From positions 24,692-88,691 of the forward strand of contig JAUXAL010000003.1 of the NCBI GenBank assembly GCA_030619925.1: a stretch of DNA of 64,000 bases. The letters run 5' to 3'. The notes under the pieces were generated by a model that saw only the letters and a list, made by a program, of their open reading frames with translations, ran no database searches and was not told the origin of the DNA. The position numbers and the translations under genes are program-made. This DNA is from Phycisphaerae bacterium (GTDB lineage Bacteria; Planctomycetota; Phycisphaerae; Sedimentisphaerales; Anaerobacaceae). Shown here piece after piece: positions 18,375 to 27,008 of this stretch; the stretch's first letter is position 1; every line of letters starts with the position of its first letter.

Positions 18375-19529
18375 TTAGCTGGTACTTAGATCGCGAATAA
18401 GACCATGTGCCGCTTCGTTCTTGAGCTCCACGGTATATTCGCCAATCAGCTCACCGCACTCATAGTCACCGCCACTTGCCAACGGCTTGAAATGGAAGCT
18501 CCGTCCCGCTAATGGCAACACGTTGATACGAGATGTATCTAACAGCAGCGCTGCATCCTGTGGCATCCATCGCGTGGTAACAATTCTGCAAACGCCGAAA
18601 TCACTTTCGTAAATACTAATCATATCGGTGAAAGTGGTATCGTTGGCTCCGTAGGTTCGGCTGTCTGCAGAAAAAGCATTTATCTTTCGCTTCTGAAAAC
18701 CTCCGACCACAATCAGGTCCACACTACCGCTACTGGTCTCCCAAATCTGTCTAAGCACATAATTAATCTTGGCTTCGTCAAGGTCATTACCTGCCGGGAA
18801 ACTGGTATCGCCGGTATGGAAAACATTCATCGAAAGGTGCTGAATAATGCCCTTTATCGACCTTCGTACCGAGCCGCTGCCTTCCGGGTTACTCGCCGGC
18901 TGGCCACCGTTGATAACCGTATTTTCCAGGTCGCGAAGCAGCTCCCGCAGCCGTTCCTGCTTCTGATAATCCATCTCGTCAGCCAAACCCAGCTGGCTGG
19001 CAGCCATATCCGTCCCGCTAACTTCCAGCGTAGCGGTAAATATCTGCGTATAGTTGCTGCACCTGCTACGATTGGTAAATCTTGCACTGGGCTTATCCGC
19101 CCCTTCAAGAGCCGCATTTCCGAGAATGTTGATTATCTGATTATCTGCTAAGTCTTCTGCTGTAGTGCCCGCATAACCGCGAACCACCGTCAGCGTATCG
19201 CCGTTGATACCGGTCACAAGCATCAATTCCTCGCTACCCTCTACCTGAATCTGGTCACCGGCGCGGAACCTGCTGCCATTATCGACCACAAAATCAGTGT
19301 CGGCAGCCGGGTCGGTAAAAGTACTGTCGTTGATAGCATCCTTATTAGGCAAAAGTTCGTCTTCAAGCCATTCGTGATGCGTGCTCATCGCCTCTCTCAT
19401 CGGATCGCCCAAAGCATCCAGCAACGGCGTCTCATAAGGCGAAATTATCCCGATCAAATCCGATACATCCTCAGCCAACTCTGGCAGAGTCGTACCCGCT
19501 GAATAAGTTGCTTTTCCTGTAAAAGCCAT
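18375..19529 (-). CDS. Major capsid protein, SU10-like (DUF5309) family
   Basis: 384 residues with aaaaaaggag upstream. N-terminus AEDVSDLIGIISPYETPLL and THHEWLEDELLP are hallmark segments of the SU10 major capsid family; DLIVVGGFQKRKINAF and SIYESDFGVCRIVTTRWMP match the rest. A beta insert with VDNGSRFRAGDQIQVEG lies in the first third. This family belongs to HK97-fold capsids and is known from podovirus SU10. A portal and a scaffold gene stand upstream, the usual head-gene order. Confidence 0.88.
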   Translation of the reverse strand: MAFTGKATYSAGTTLPELAEDVSDLIGIISPYETPLLDALGDPMREAMSTHHEWLEDELLPNKDAINDSTFTDPAADTDFVVDNGSRFRAGDQIQVEGSEELMLVTGINGDTLTVVRGYAGTTAEDLADNQIINILGNAALEGADKPSARFTNRSRCSNYTQIFTATLEVSGTDMAASQLGLADEMDYQKQERLRELLRDLENTVINGGQPASNPEGSGSVRRSIKGIIQHLSMNVFHTGDTSFPAGNDLDEAKINYVLRQIWETSSGSVDLIVVGGFQKRKINAFSADSRTYGANDTTFTDMISIYESDFGVCRIVTTRWMPQDAALLLDTSRINVLPLAGRSFHFKPLASGGDYECGELIGEYTVELKNEAAHGLIRDLSTS

Positions 19530-19554
19530 CTTTTGATTCTCCTTTTTTAGTTAG

Positions 19555-19606
19555 TAGTTGTCCGTTCGTAGTTCTTAGTCTATGAACTACGAACTATGAA
19601 CTCAGA
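19555..19606. repeat. Echo repeat ctatgaactacgaac
   Basis: Alternating words agtagttgtccgttcgtag, ctatgaactacgaac, tatgaactc fill the gap between scaffold and capsid genes. A second copy lies at 20140-20212 between portal and scaffold. Confidence 0.65.
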
Positions 19607-20126
19607 TAAAATTTCTTCGCAGTTTCAGATACTCTTGCAAATCTGTTCGATTACCTGTCGTTGCTGCCTTCTTAGCCGCTCTTTCGAGAATTGTCTGGCT
19701 GTTCTGTATTCGCTCCCTCGCCCCTGCGGTCTTTTTTACAGTCACAGCTCTGTTGCCATCAGCGAACAGATATTGCTTTTCTTTCTTCAACTGCTCGATC
19801 ACGCCGTCCACATCCGCTTCGGTCTGGTCTTCCACCCTGGCTTTGGCAATCAACATAGCCGTTTCCAAATCAACAGCACCTGCAGCAGCCAATTTGCGAG
19901 TCAGCTTCTGTTCGGTCTGGATGTTGCTCAACTGCTCAGATATCTTTGTTGCTTGCGATTTTGCCTCCGCCAACTGCTCAGTCAAAACCTCGACCTTTTT
20001 CTCAGCACTCTGTGCCCTTTTCCGATAACGGATTGACTCGGCCACCGGAACAAGTTTCATGTTGTCATTATCACTCGCTCCCGTTATGTCTTCTGACAAA
20101 ACTTCTTGTGTCTCAATCGGACTCAT
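19602..20126 (-). CDS. Capsid scaffolding-like protein
   Basis: 174 residues from MSPIETQEVLSEDITG, with gaaagggg upstream; an earlier in-frame ATG lies in an echo repeat and is rejected. The protein is helical and coiled coil over residues about 30-90 (RKRAQSAEKKVEVLTEQLAE and onward), highly charged, ends LQEYLKLRRNFI. Size, composition and position between portal and capsid are those of phage scaffolding proteins. Confidence 0.68.
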   Translation of the reverse strand: MSPIETQEVLSEDITGASDNDNMKLVPVAESIRYRKRAQSAEKKVEVLTEQLAEAKSQATKISEQLSNIQTEQKLTRKLAAAGAVDLETAMLIAKARVEDQTEADVDGVIEQLKKEKQYLFADGNRAVTVKKTAGARERIQNSQTILERAAKKAATTGNRTDLQEYLKLRRNFI

Positions 20127-20199
20127 AAAACCCCTTTCTTTGTTCATAGTTATGAGTTCGTAGTTCATAGACTACAAACAACGAACAATGAACTACAAA

Positions 20200-21714
20200 C
20201 TATGAACTCTCATATCCTAATTCCCTGAGCACCTGCTCAGTCGGAACGCCCAGTTCTTTTTTGATTTGGGCCTCTTTTAGTTTTTCCATCACATTTTCCG
20301 GCAGCGGGCTGGGAAAAACGATATCGACCTCTCTATCCGCCCCGCAACTCTTATAGATATTCGCCGTATCGAGTATCCGCAGAACCATCTTGCATATTTG
20401 TTTAAACCCTTCGCTGTAGGTGAATCTCTTTCGCTCGTTCTTTGAGAGCATCCCCATAAGCGTCAATCTAAGAGCCACCGCACTTGTAAGGTTGCCGAGC
20501 TTATCCTTCAAAACCCCGGCCACCACCGGTGTCACTCCACTGGCTTTGTCCAGTGCCTCTCTGATTTCAGCGATGTGCAGACCCTCGCTTGGCGTCGCAG
20601 CATCTCCGCCGAACTCTTCGATAGTCGCCTCTGGATTATCGGTGTACCACATCCTGCCGGGCGAGACGGGCTTGTCCTCAAAACCCTCTATCCCTTTGCC
20701 TAAATACATCTTAAACGACTGGAACGTAATTCTGCTTGCCCTGTCACTCAACCTGGTATTAAGCTCGTCCTGTAGCGATACCAACGGCTCGACATCACTT
20801 AGTCCCTCGTAGTAGTATGGCTGAGCGATGTTCTGGATATGCACCACCGGCAGAAAGCCCCACGGCAGTTCGCCTTCTGCAACGAGCTGTCCGTTTTCAT
20901 ATCTCTGCCAGGCGACGGCAGAAGTAATCTCCGTCACAGCAACCACTTCTCGACTATCGCTGCTTCGCTTGCTCGGCGACAGAAGTCTTGCAAAAAAAGA
21001 GCTTTTCTTACTCAGGGCGTTTTTCTTCTGGTAGAAGTGCTGCACGTAATATCTGACCTTTTTGTAGTCGTTTTCTTCCAAAACAGGCAGTGCTCTCGGT
21101 GCTTCAATCAGTTCCAGGACGATTGTTTGTGCTAATTGCAGCACATCTTCAAGTGAGAGGGTTTGGGAGGATGAGGAAATGTGTTCGATAATCTCATCGC
21201 CAGGCCTGACAAAACAATCGACAAAACCGTAAACACTTCCGAGCACTGCCATATCTTGGAAAAATCCGATAGCGCCGTTGGCCGCAAACATTGCCTTTAA
21301 TATCGATTCAATTTCTACACGTTTTTGGCCATCCGGCGATCTGGAAACAAAACTAATCGGCTTGCCGAACAAAAAATCTACCGCTGCATTTATTCGCCAC
21401 GCGATATCGTTCTCGATTACTACTTCTTTTCGCTGCACATCTTTAACAGCCCTTGCGCCGAAGACGCCTCCATTAGCCGAGTGCACAAGCCCTGTTATTC
21501 TCACAGGCAGCCCATATTCCTGCGCCTGCACGTAGCACCGTCCTAATTGGTACTCCCCGCCACGGGTCACGAGCGTCTCCAGCATCGGGTTTGTGTAATA
21601 TTCCCACAGCTTCCCAAAGTGCGTTTGAACATCAACCGACCGCACATCGGTGAGCCACTCAATGTAATCAGCCTCAAGTTGCTCATCTTGAAAGATATCA
21701 AGTTCAAATCCCAT
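20200..21714 (-). CDS. Phage portal protein
   Basis: 504 residues, ggagaac site. Portal signs: an N-terminal helical/stem region, VRITGLVHSANGGVFGARAV, VDFLFGKPISF, the QNIAQPYYYEGLSDVEPLVS-type hinge with DELNTRLSDRASRITF, and a helical C-terminus. This belongs to the SPP1 Gp6/portal superfamily, forming the dodecameric DNA gate of the head. It is the first gene of the minus-strand structural operon. The matching terminase is encoded on the other strand 13.5 kb away. Confidence 0.82.
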   Translation of the reverse strand: MGFELDIFQDEQLEADYIEWLTDVRSVDVQTHFGKLWEYYTNPMLETLVTRGGEYQLGRCYVQAQEYGLPVRITGLVHSANGGVFGARAVKDVQRKEVVIENDIAWRINAAVDFLFGKPISFVSRSPDGQKRVEIESILKAMFAANGAIGFFQDMAVLGSVYGFVDCFVRPGDEIIEHISSSSQTLSLEDVLQLAQTIVLELIEAPRALPVLEENDYKKVRYYVQHFYQKKNALSKKSSFFARLLSPSKRSSDSREVVAVTEITSAVAWQRYENGQLVAEGELPWGFLPVVHIQNIAQPYYYEGLSDVEPLVSLQDELNTRLSDRASRITFQSFKMYLGKGIEGFEDKPVSPGRMWYTDNPEATIEEFGGDAATPSEGLHIAEIREALDKASGVTPVVAGVLKDKLGNLTSAVALRLTLMGMLSKNERKRFTYSEGFKQICKMVLRILDTANIYKSCGADREVDIVFPSPLPENVMEKLKEAQIKKELGVPTEQVLRELGYESS

Positions 21715-21911
21715 ACTTAGTTCTCCATTTTCCGGTCATCAATTGGCTAACTGACTACTTGCCAATCACTGCCGCCATAATTAGACCAACCTGCACGTTT
21801 GATGCGAAAACTGAGGAATTTTTCAGGGGGTCAATTACCTGAAGTGCTTATATACAAACGACTAAAAAAAAAATTGAAAATTCCGATTTTTGTTCTTAGG
21901 TACCTGCGTAT

Positions 21912-22190
21912 TTGATTGAAATGATGTCGGCCGGCAGCGCGGCTCGACTGAACTCGCTGAAGTCCGGCCATGATCGTACCCGCCGCCGGCGGGAGGGCAT
22001 CCTTCCAGAAATCGTGCTGTTTTACCTCGTATCTGTTGGACGTGAGCCTAAGCTGGATCCGGAGTTGCTCAATAGGTATGAGGCTTTTGCAGAACGTTTC
22101 TTAAACCAATATCATCCCGGCGCGCCGGAGCGCTGCCTTCACGAGAATAAAGTGTCGAGTGTCGAGTGTCGAGTGTCGAGTATGGAGTGG
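21912..22190 (+). CDS. Possible small protein, upstream of an echo repeat
   Basis: About 80 residues read well (PEIVLFYLVSVGREPKLDPE, LLNRYEAFAERFLNQYHPG) before the frame enters a tandem gtgtcgagtgtcgag repeat and runs antisense into the PfkB gene. Codon choice is gene-like. It may be a small phage gene, now ending in the repeat, or a decayed fragment. No family recognised. Confidence 0.3.
22151..22190 (+). repeat. Tandem repeat gtgtcgag
   Basis: Four near-perfect copies of an 8-bp unit (gtgtcgag x3, then gtatggag). Simple member of the echo-repeat family; not a CRISPR (no spacers). Confidence 0.8.
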
Positions 22191-22193
22191 TTT

Positions 22194-23216
22194 TTACTCG
22201 GTGTCTTCTTTCTGCAGGAGTTCGATAATATCAGCCTTCGTGGGCAGTGCCTCAATCGAGCCGAACTTTGTGCAGGCCAGGGCTCCCGCCGCTGAAGCGA
22301 ATTTAGCTGCCTCTCTTACGTCGTCCTTTACAGCACAATAGGCAGCCAGCGCCCCCGCAAACGCATCGCCTCTGCCTGTCTGGTCGACAAGCTCCACCTC
22401 AAAAGCCGGGATATGGTCGGCACTACTTCTGTCGATGACCATACAGCCGCGCTTGCCCATCGTTATGACAGCATAGTTAACGCCGCGAGCTACCAGATCA
22501 GAACCGATGAGCTTGGCAGTGCGAATGTTGGCTGCCGAATGGTCGGGACCCCGCTTTGCCTGTCTCAGCTTGGCCGAGCCAAGACGGGCGGGAGCCTTGG
22601 TAATATCGGCGGCTTCGTAAAGATTCGGGATCAGAATATCGACTGAAAAATACTCGATAGGCAGATCACTACTTTGCCGGCTCCCGGCTGGCCGGGACTC
22701 CATCGGCTTTGCAGGGTTGAGAATGACCTTTGTACCATGCACCTTCGCACAACGAACGGCCCTTATAATTGCTTCCTGTGGCAATCGGCCATGAATCAAA
22801 CAAACATCCGCCTCAGAAATAATCTGTTCGGCGGCATCGATGTCCCGCGGCCTCAAAGCGCTGTTGGCGCCGGTGTGGTAACAGGCGGCGTTTCCGCCTG
22901 CGGCATTAACCAGCGTTACAATCACGCCGGTATTTTTGGCCTCAGCCGTATAAACAAAGTCGGTATTGACGTTGAAATCAGCAATACTTACCTTAGCCAT
23001 TTGGGCAAACGGATCCCCGCCGACCTTGCTGATAAGGTGCACTTCGCAGCCGCACAAGGCTGCTTCGACAGCCTGATTCGGCCCCGGGCCGGTGGCTGTG
23101 TATGAAAGAGCAGAACCAGTAACGCTCTGCCCTGGAGATGGGATTTGGCCGCACCTTATCGCCATATCAACATAGGTGCCGCCAATTACAACTACCTTAG
23201 GAATCCTTCCTGACAT
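22194..23216 (-). CDS. PfkB-family carbohydrate kinase (ribokinase-like)
   Basis: 340 residues. VVVIGGTYVDMAIRCGQIPS and GPGPNQAVEAALCG are the substrate-binding start of ribokinase-type kinases; VDQTGRGDAFAGALAAYCA is the conserved anion-hole/catalytic-base motif (Asp in GRGDAF). Two inserts are repeat-encoded: one around residues 176-182 (ggctcccggctggccggg) and one in the segment PARLGSAKLRQAKRGPDHS, from a palindrome that also occurs at 57463 and 58516. Both keep the frame. Substrate probably a sugar or nucleoside; unknown. Confidence 0.9.
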   Translation of the reverse strand: MSGRIPKVVVIGGTYVDMAIRCGQIPSPGQSVTGSALSYTATGPGPNQAVEAALCGCEVHLISKVGGDPFAQMAKVSIADFNVNTDFVYTAEAKNTGVIVTLVNAAGGNAACYHTGANSALRPRDIDAAEQIISEADVCLIHGRLPQEAIIRAVRCAKVHGTKVILNPAKPMESRPAGSRQSSDLPIEYFSVDILIPNLYEAADITKAPARLGSAKLRQAKRGPDHSAANIRTAKLIGSDLVARGVNYAVITMGKRGCMVIDRSSADHIPAFEVELVDQTGRGDAFAGALAAYCAVKDDVREAAKFASAAGALACTKFGSIEALPTKADIIELLQKEDTE

Positions 23217-23860
23217 TCTTGACCCCTGGGCCTGCGCCTTCAGTCAGGGGCAGGCCTCGAAACCCCGGCTCACCGGGGTCGCAAATCCAGTATAACCAAC
23301 TGGCTAACAAAAGCAAAACTTTTTTGGACAATGCATCAGCTAATTTTCATAGACAAAAAGTCAATCCCAATTCATCGGGGGCGTATTGTCTGGCTCATAC
23401 TTTGTTTCCTGCTGAAATTTATCACCTATGCCGCTCATTTCTGCACCTTTATTTGTAACATGACCCCAACACAATTGCTCACAGACCCTTATCGTCGCAG
23501 GAAAATATCGTAATCCAAGCTCTAACGCAAATTTTATGTACCGTGATATTTCCTATAGTCCGAGGTCAGGCGATGTCCAAGCTGGGTGCAGCAATGGGCA
23601 GAGAGGCGCAGACGAAAGCGGGAGTTTTGGCAACGCAGAGGATATTTCTAATAAGGGGGCTTAGCATGGGAATGTCGCCACTTAAAAAGGGGGAATGTTA
23701 GCAAATATTCGCTTCTCGAAAGCCTCAAATTGAAAGCTGATGGACGTTCTCGGCGGATTTTAAACGCGATTCCTGAAAATAGACCTAATATGATGCCCCC
23801 CTCAAGACGAGTTCGCCGTTTAAATGGCCTCTAAGGCGCCGTCAGAACGAGCAACAACTG
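23217..23860. other. Gene-free stretch between PfkB and SYLF genes
   Basis: Two palindromes near the left edge (gccccgg/ccgggg around 23264-23283 and cagtcaggggcaggcc). A 42-codon frame beginning at 23573 (MSKLGAAMGREAQTKAGV) has a gaggt upstream but no known similarity. Nothing else is recognised. Confidence 0.4.
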
Positions 23861-24433
23861 TCAGTTGAGTTTGTCATCTTTCCAGTATTTGGTACCAGCC
23901 ACAGTTGCTTGTAAAGCCAGACCGGATTCTGTCATCGAGAATACCTCGATCCCAGACCTGATATCTCCCTCTCCGCTCAACTCGCCTCCCGTTTCACCGG
24001 CTTTGGCAGCAGCATCTGCGTGAGCGCCAAAATCCCAACCGCTCTCCACAAACTTATCGAGCGTGGTCCTGTCCTTGAAGATCATAACGACACGATAATC
24101 CTTTACACCCAACCCAAGGCCGATACCACCTAATGCCATCCTCATATAGGTGCGTTTCTTGGTTGCATTATCAACAACCACGCCATAACCACCTCCGGCA
24201 CTCGCGAAAATCAGATTGACGTTGGCATTACTGAAGGTACCATAGCCAGTGGCCTTCTCAATCTTCTCCTTGGTCCCGGGGGCTTCTCTGTACAATCTTT
24301 CAAGGGTTTCCTCTTCCATGTCCATCACTACCTGCCGTTTTTCAACGACCGTCAGATTCCCCCCGGGCCCACAGCCTGCTATTATCGCAATGATTGTCAA
24401 ACTCAGAATTGTCTTTGGTAGTGCGCTCTGCAT
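23861..24433 (-). CDS. SYLF/Ysc84-domain lipoprotein
   Basis: 190 residues, aaggag ribosome site. Lipobox IIAIIAGC near residue 20 marks an exported lipoprotein. The rest is the SYLF (Ysc84) lipid-binding domain: YGTFSNANVNLIFASAGGGYG, MALGGIGLGLGVKDYRVVMIF, a TLDKFVESGWDFG segment and SMTESGLALQATVAGTKYW. In bacteria these are envelope-associated proteins of unclear function, often induced with stress. It stands alone between two long non-coding stretches. Confidence 0.9.
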   Translation of the reverse strand: MQSALPKTILSLTIIAIIAGCGPGGNLTVVEKRQVVMDMEEETLERLYREAPGTKEKIEKATGYGTFSNANVNLIFASAGGGYGVVVDNATKKRTYMRMALGGIGLGLGVKDYRVVMIFKDRTTLDKFVESGWDFGAHADAAAKAGETGGELSGEGDIRSGIEVFSMTESGLALQATVAGTKYWKDDKLN

Positions 24434-24892
24434 TTTCTTCTCCTTATTCTAAACAGTCTAAAAGAGACCGGACGACAGTTGCCGGATATCCAACACAGTA
24501 TGCCTTCAGGATTTTGAAACGTCAACTGAGATTTTTAATAACACCTCTATTTCAATTAGATTGTACAATCCATCGCGAATTATCAACTGATTTCAGCGTA
24601 TTGGCGGTTATCTCAAAGACTTTTACGAATGGTAACCACTTTCCTCCGGAATGGGGTGGCTGAGACAATTCATTTTATAGCCTGGAATTGTTCCTATAGC
24701 TGGAACCGGGCTTAAGAAAATCATTTGAATCTTACCCATTTTACCAAATGTGCATTAGCACGCATATATTTCAGCAATTACGGCACTGGAGTAGCTTTAT
24801 AGCCAAGAATTGTCGGAAGGATTTAAGTATCCTCAAAGCGTTTGGTATACATTAAATTTATGAAAAAATTTGTAAAAAATAGTACAAAACAC

Positions 24893-24920
24893 TTGACATG
24901 GTTTAGTAATATGTTAAAAT
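24893..24920 (+). promoter_or_regulatory. Sigma-70-type promoter of the phage-like early operon
   Basis: TTGACA at 24893-24898 and TAAAAT at 24915-24920 with a 16-base spacer, in an AT-rich stretch. The 144 bases between it and the HTH gene form a structured leader. It is the clearest promoter in the phage-like region and drives the plus-strand module. Confidence 0.65.
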
Positions 24921-25063
24921 ACACATATGTTAAGTAAGTGTACAACAAATACGCCCAAGGAAATAGGGACAATGGCAGGTTGAGCTTGGATAGCCCTTGC
25001 CAGGGCTTAAATTGTGGTCCAGGACCCGTAAGCCAAGTCGCGATTTAAGGTTGATGGTTAGCG
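24921..25063 (+). promoter_or_regulatory. Structured 5' leader of the HTH gene
   Basis: The leader holds several mutually exclusive helices: agccc/gggct (24992-24996 with 25003-25007), ggtcc/ggacc (25017-25025), cttgg/ccaag (24985-24989 with 25033-25037), and cttaaat/atttaag (25006-25012 with 25043-25049). The last two would cross, giving a pseudoknot. A regulatory RNA, autoregulatory site or attenuator is possible. No known riboswitch class is matched. Confidence 0.4.
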
Positions 25064-25480
25064 ATGAAAGAAATTCACCCAAATATCCCACAAAGAACCC
25101 TGGAAGCCAAAAACCGGTATCGCGACCGGGTTGATTTGCTCCGTAGCAGGCTGGATATGCTCAACGGAAAAGACAAGGTCCTAATGACAATGTATCTGGA
25201 GAACGGCAACAGCTTTCGGCAGATGGCTCGCCTGGCTGGAATCAGTGAGACAAGTATCGCTCAAAGAATACACAAACTAACAGAACGACTTATAAACAGC
25301 GAATACATAACCTGCCTGCGAAACCGTAACAAATTTACCGGACGCCAGATGGCCATCGCAAAGGATTACTTCCTGAGAGGTCTATCGATAAAAAGAATCG
25401 CTGCAAAACGGCATTCGACCTATTATCGCGTTCACCAAACCCTAAAAAAAATCCAAGGCATCCTGAAGGATAGCCAATAG
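25064..25480 (+). CDS. Two-domain helix-turn-helix regulator, sigma-factor region 4-like
   Basis: 138 basic residues. Residues about 40-78 (VLMTMYLENGNSFRQMARLA, GISETSIAQRIHKL) read as a sigma-70 region 4-type HTH, and residues about 95-135 (DYFLRGLSIKRIAAKRHSTY) as a second HTH. There are no region 2 residues, so it is not a complete sigma factor. As first gene after the promoter it probably regulates the phage-like genes. Confidence 0.65.
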   Translation: MKEIHPNIPQRTLEAKNRYRDRVDLLRSRLDMLNGKDKVLMTMYLENGNSFRQMARLAGISETSIAQRIHKLTERLINSEYITCLRNRNKFTGRQMAIAKDYFLRGLSIKRIAAKRHSTYYRVHQTLKKIQGILKDSQ

Positions 25481-25526
25481 CGGATATGCAAATAAATACG
25501 AGACGCAAACCACGAGGCACGATACT

Positions 25527-26174
25527 ATGCCGATATACAGCATTTCAAAAAGTCTTAGATGGCAGGGAACAATCACAGATAAAGTCGCACAAGTATGCAG
25601 GATGTTCGGCCTGACAGCGGACAGACTCACTGAAAGGCGCGTCAACCACAACTGCCGGTTGGAAATCAATGATGGTGACATCGTTTATATCACAGGCCCG
25701 TCGGGAGCCGGCAAGACCGTCCTGCTAAAAGAATTGGAAAAATCCATTCCAGCCTCAGAGAGAGCGAATCTCGCTCGAATAAAACTGCCGAGTAACAAAA
25801 CTCTAATCGACTGTATTGACGGCGATTTACTGACCAGCCTTAGAATGCTCAGCATCGCCGGACTAAACGATTGTTTCTGTATTCTCAACCAGCCCCAGAA
25901 ACTTAGTGAGGGCCAAAAATACCGCTTCCGTTTGGCAATGGCATTGGCAGCGGAAAAGAAATTTATCTTCGCTGACGAATTCTGCTCTGAATTAGACCGC
26001 ATTAGCGCTGTGGTGATTTCGCACAACATACACAGGTTTGCAAAACGAACCGGCACAACATTTATCCTGGCGGCAAGCCACGATGATATTCTGCTCGACC
26101 TGGCACCGGATGTTTTGGTCGTCAAGGAACTATCCGGCCCAGCGCAGGTTATCTATAAGCAGGCAAAGAGGTAA
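25527..26174 (+). CDS. ABC-type ATPase, DNA/phage-associated (COG2401-like half)
   Basis: 215 residues, soluble and without membrane partner. Walker A GPSGAGKT (57-64), signature LSEGQ (126-130, replacing LSGGQ), Walker B FIFADE (146-151) and H-loop His185 in LAASHDD. The gene stops 2 bases before the GNAT gene. In some prokaryotes the same ATPase is fused to an acetyltransferase-type domain (COG2401), so this pair is the split form. Being non-transport ABC proteins next to ParB and terminase genes, they may act on DNA or on a DNA-bound substrate. Confidence 0.8.
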   Translation: MPIYSISKSLRWQGTITDKVAQVCRMFGLTADRLTERRVNHNCRLEINDGDIVYITGPSGAGKTVLLKELEKSIPASERANLARIKLPSNKTLIDCIDGDLLTSLRMLSIAGLNDCFCILNQPQKLSEGQKYRFRLAMALAAEKKFIFADEFCSELDRISAVVISHNIHRFAKRTGTTFILAASHDDILLDLAPDVLVVKELSGPAQVIYKQAKR

Positions 26175-26176
26175 GG

Positions 26177-26965
26177 ATGCGAAGTTGTTCTATTTGCAAA
26201 AGAGTGCGAATTATCCACGGCTGCCTCGATGACTACAAGCAACTCGCACACTATCACTACCGTAACAGTCAGCCGGGGCCGTCCGCAGCGATCTTTGCTT
26301 TGAAGCCTGCCCCTGAACTGGCAGGGGCGTCACATACAAAAACTGTCGGCGTTATCGTTTATACGATGCCGAGCCCGTCACTGGAGCTTCGCAACGTCGC
26401 TACGAATAACTTCTTTGCCGGCTTCGACAAGAGTACACAGTTGGCGCTTATCAACAAGAACATTCGCTGTATCAGCAGAGTCATTATCGAGCCGAGGTTC
26501 CGTGGATTGGGGTTAGCGAGCCGATTAGTGCGCCAGACTATGTCCGAAATGAATGTCCCGGTCATCGAGGCGATGGCAGTGATGGGACTGGTCAATCCGT
26601 TCTTTGAAAAGGCGGGGATGAAGGCCTATACAGCGAAGATGCCCACCCGATGCATCCAGCTTATTGAGGCACTCAGTATAGTCGGGATAGAAAAGCGAGA
26701 ACTCATCCACCCACAAAGAGTGCAGCAAAAACTCAATCGGCTCCCGGCTCCTAAAGCCGAATTCATTGAGCTCGAAATCAGGCGTTTTCTGCAGAGCTAC
26801 GGCAAGCGCCGCAACAGCCAACCCGGCCTGGAGCGAACAAGATACATACTGAGTAAGCTCACCTTCCGGCCGGTCTATTACATCTGGTTCAATCCTCGAT
26901 ACTCGATACTGGATACTCGATGCTCGTACGCCGATCGGGAATCGAGCATCGAGAATGGAGAATAG
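26177..26965 (+). CDS. GNAT-type acyltransferase-like protein
   Basis: 262 residues. N-terminal Cys-rich head (CSICKRVRIIHGC) may bind zinc. The GNAT core has strand-loop motif A ISRVIIEPRFRGLGLASRLV (residues about 99-118, acyl-CoA pyrophosphate loop R107-xx-G-L-G-x-A) and NPFFEKAGM (140-148). A repeat-encoded insert occupies residues about 43-53 (cctgcccctg/caggggc palindrome, 26308-26332). The C-terminal tail is encoded by an echo repeat and probably non-functional. It pairs with the ABC ATPase; see findings. Confidence 0.8.
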   Translation: MRSCSICKRVRIIHGCLDDYKQLAHYHYRNSQPGPSAAIFALKPAPELAGASHTKTVGVIVYTMPSPSLELRNVATNNFFAGFDKSTQLALINKNIRCISRVIIEPRFRGLGLASRLVRQTMSEMNVPVIEAMAVMGLVNPFFEKAGMKAYTAKMPTRCIQLIEALSIVGIEKRELIHPQRVQQKLNRLPAPKAEFIELEIRRFLQSYGKRRNSQPGLERTRYILSKLTFRPVYYIWFNPRYSILDTRCSYADRESSIENGE

Positions 26966-27008
26966 AGGATGCGAGAAACGAGATTCGAGAATCGAGTATC
27001 GAGGATAG
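26893..27008 (+). repeat. Long echo repeat of the cgagtatcgag family
   Basis: More than ten degenerate copies of an about 10-bp unit spanning the end of the GNAT gene, the gap and the first codons of the ParB gene: cctcgatactcgatactgg, atactcgatgctcg, atcgagcatcgagaatgg, gattcgagaatcgagtatcg. Both genes use repeat-coded ends (GNAT C-terminus, ParB N-terminus MRETRFENRVSR). Confidence 0.85.

Noticed and set aside
22151-22190. Tandem direct repeat that could look like a CRISPR
   Set aside because: Units of 8 bp with no spacers and no cas genes near; fits the echo-repeat family.
24893-25063. Known riboswitch (cyclic-di-GMP, THF)
   Set aside because: Conserved cores of these classes not found.
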